Shown here: positions 62,889 through 64,000 of the stretch, in pieces
How positions within the stretch are numbered: the first letter of the stretch is position 1
Layout of the letters: each line of letters begins with the position of its first letter
Source of the DNA: Rhizobium mesoamericanum STM3625
Lineage (GTDB): Bacteria; Pseudomonadota; Alphaproteobacteria; Rhizobiales; Rhizobiaceae
Reading direction: 5' to 3'
NCBI RefSeq assembly: GCF_000312665.1
Contig: NZ_HF536773.1
Coordinates: forward strand, 655,672-719,671
DNA: 64,000 nucleotides
Position numbers and translations under genes: made by a program
Notes under the pieces: generated by a model
Seen by the model: only the letters and a program-made list of their open reading frames with translations
Told to the model about the DNA's origin: nothing
The model's database searches: none

Positions 62889-63026
62889 ATGCACGTGGTG
62901 ATCGATGCGGACGAAGCGGCTGAGCGGTTGGAGGAGCTTCTGGACCTGATTGTGCCGAAAGATGAAGTGATCATTTGCCGCGATAGCACTCCCGTCGCGT
63001 TTCATGGCCAGACGCATGGGCGCTAA
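62889..63026 (+). CDS. Short Phd-like antitoxin fragment
   Basis: A 45-residue plus-strand frame (ATG 62889) reads MHVVIDADEAAERLEELLDL followed by VPKDEVIICRDSTPVA, like the N-terminal part of Phd/prevent-host-death antitoxins. It ends abruptly (FHGQTHGR) and lacks a toxin-binding tail. No toxin gene follows. It may be a remnant of a second toxin-antitoxin locus. Confidence 0.5.
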   Translation: MHVVIDADEAAERLEELLDLIVPKDEVIICRDSTPVAFHGQTHGR

Positions 63027-63119
63027 GGCCATCGAACTCCAATCCAGCCATCTGTCGCTCATTTCACAATCCGAAGGAGATCACCAAGCTTATTCTGGAG
63101 GCTGCCGGGCTATGATGAC

Positions 63120-63284
63120 ATGGCATCCCCTGACGCCTTGGGAGCCGATATTCCGAGCCTGATCGCTGCCGGAAAGGCCAACGGGGATATCCCCGAGGAA
63201 CTCGGAAAAACGCCAGCCTGGCAGACCGTCTTGGACGCAATTGCCACCGGCGCGTCGAAGAACGAGCGACAGGTCGGTTTTTGA
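63120..63284 (+). CDS. Short hypothetical open frame
   Basis: The 54-residue frame begins MASPDALGADIPSLIAAGKA and includes IPEELGKTPAWQTVLDAIAT. It looks like real protein but no family was recognised and no ribosome-binding site is clear. It may be the detached end of the antitoxin-like fragment upstream. Confidence 0.35.
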   Translation: MASPDALGADIPSLIAAGKANGDIPEELGKTPAWQTVLDAIATGASKNERQVGF

Positions 63285-63578
63285 AAGTTCTGGGGCCGAC
63301 AGGTGTCGTGATCGCAATATCGGGGTGGATGATTGATCCTGTGGTGTACACGGCATGACCATGGAACCGTTGCACGCGCCTTGCCGGTCGGGGCTTTGGT
63401 GTACTGAAAGTCAAAAGGAAATGTCCTCAGGTCCCACAAAAGGCTCAGGAACTCATCTGAGACGTTCGAGCCGTTGGAAGTAAGGCGAGCTGAGACCGAA
63501 CCGGGATACGAGAGTGAGGATGGCGTAGAACGCATCCGGGGAAGGCAGAGTTATACAACAAGACTTGATTTCATGCGT

Positions 63579-63607
63579 GCGGGGCGATCAGACCATGATC
63601 GCCCCGC
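63579..63607 (-). terminator. Strong hairpin downstream of the repeat-protein gene
   Basis: A 12-bp perfect stem (63579-63590 with 63596-63607) and a 5-nt loop GACCA lie 12 nt past the stop codon of the minus-strand repeat protein. There is no T-run, but the stem is stable enough to be a terminator or 3'-end stabiliser. Confidence 0.7.
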
Positions 63608-63618
63608 TCCGCCATTTC

Positions 63619-64000
63619 TTAGATCGCGTGGTATGCCGCAATAATCGCTTCCACCTGCGAGGTATTAAGTGCTGCCACCTGCGCAGTGGTGACGGCCAGC
63701 AGTTGGTCGCTGGACAGATGCGAGATGTCGTCCGTGGATAGACCAGCTATTGCGGTCGACTTAATCGCCGCAATGTCGGCGGTCGAGAAGGTCGCAATGT
63801 CATCGGTCGACAGGGCCGCAATCTGTGCCGAGCCAAGCGCTGCCACCTGACCGGAGGTCAGAGCCTCGGCCTGCGCGGTGCTCAAAGCACCGATCTGAGT
63901 GGTCGTCAGCGAACCGACAGACTTGGTATTCAGCGCGGCGATCTGATCGGTCGACAGTGCAGCAAGGTCGCCCGTGCTCAGCGCTGCCACCTGGGTGCCA
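63619..64000 (-). CDS. Octapeptide tandem-repeat protein, C-terminal part
   Basis: The frame runs in from the right edge; only the last 126 or so residues are visible. They consist of about 14 tandem 8-residue units of the pattern (I/V/L)-A-A-L-(S/T)-(T/S)-x-(Q/D), for example IAALSTDQ, VAALGSAQ, and IAALSTDD, followed by a short tail VEAIIAAYHAI. Regular hydrophobic spacing suggests a solenoid or extended fibre. Similar repeats occur in large predicted adhesins or secreted proteins of rhizobia; the role here is unknown because the N-terminus is outside the window. Confidence 0.85.
   Translation of the reverse strand, partial: GTQVAALSTGDLAALSTDQIAALNTKSVGSLTTTQIGALSTAQAEALTSGQVAALGSAQIAALSTDDIATFSTADIAAIKSTAIAGLSTDDISHLSSDQLLAVTTAQVAALNTSQVEAIIAAYHAI

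Noticed and set aside
1..64000. CRISPR arrays, rRNA or tRNA genes and intact insertion sequences
   Set aside because: Reading both strands gave no spaced direct repeats, no rRNA or tRNA-like segments, and no complete transposase; only a doubtful IS3-like fragment near 27.8 kb.

Overview
The window looks like part of a large plasmid or megaplasmid of a Rhizobiaceae-type alphaproteobacterium (Rhizobium, Agrobacterium or Sinorhizobium relatives). The main evidence is a Ti-plasmid-type conjugation region. It has traC-traD-traG on one strand and traA-traF-traB-traH on the other, with an oriT core of the Ti/RSF1010 type between them. A nearly complete trb operon follows (trbB-C-D-E-J-L-F-G-H-I). 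HWE-family signalling, many ABC-transport genes and many truncated gene remnants fit the same picture. No rRNA, tRNA, CRISPR array or replication gene was seen.

Layout. 1-12.6 kb: a partial MscS-like channel with a cyclic-nucleotide-binding-like domain, a YghU-type glutathione transferase, a divergent EamA exporter/LysR pair, a sulfur-scavenging group (SsuA-like binding protein, AtsK-like dioxygenase, OsmC-like protein), a secreted cyclase-family protein, a CurA-like reductase and an MFS transporter. 12.6-16.1 kb: a CYTH gene broken by an amber codon exactly at the lysine of its ExExK signature, a small gene that may use a -1 frameshift, and an ArsB-like carrier. 16.1-24 kb: a CheB-CheR-PAS-HWE kinase with its receiver protein, a DUF892 ferritin-like protein, and an unusual phosphoribosyltransferase / alpha-beta hydrolase / erythromycin-esterase fusion. 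24-30.3 kb: a gamma-glutamyltransferase-like gene, an ABC ATPase remnant, an ArsR/SRPBCC pair, a small lipoprotein, an arginine/ornithine-type antiporter and a DUF736 protein.

30.5-50.5 kb is the conjugation region. TraA relaxase/helicase, TraC and TraD act at oriT, TraG couples DNA to the channel, TraF, TraB and TraH are accessory, and the Trb proteins build the mating channel. The region carries no quorum-sensing genes (traI, traR, traM) and no trbK. A haloperoxidase-like hydrolase and a TetR regulator, each preceded by the same 14-bp operator-like sequence, sit between traH and trbI. 51-57.3 kb is a compact operon: a PotD/B/C/A-like ABC importer, a TauD-like dioxygenase, an RraA-like protein and a nitrilase-family amidohydrolase. 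It looks like an uptake-plus-catabolism unit for an unidentified nitrogen-containing compound. 57.3-64 kb holds an ABC ATPase pseudogene, an acyltransferase-3 membrane protein, FadD, a DegP-like remnant, a PemK/Phd toxin-antitoxin pair, and at the right edge the C-terminus of a protein made of 8-residue tandem repeats.

All family assignments were made by reading sequence motifs by eye. No database search was run.
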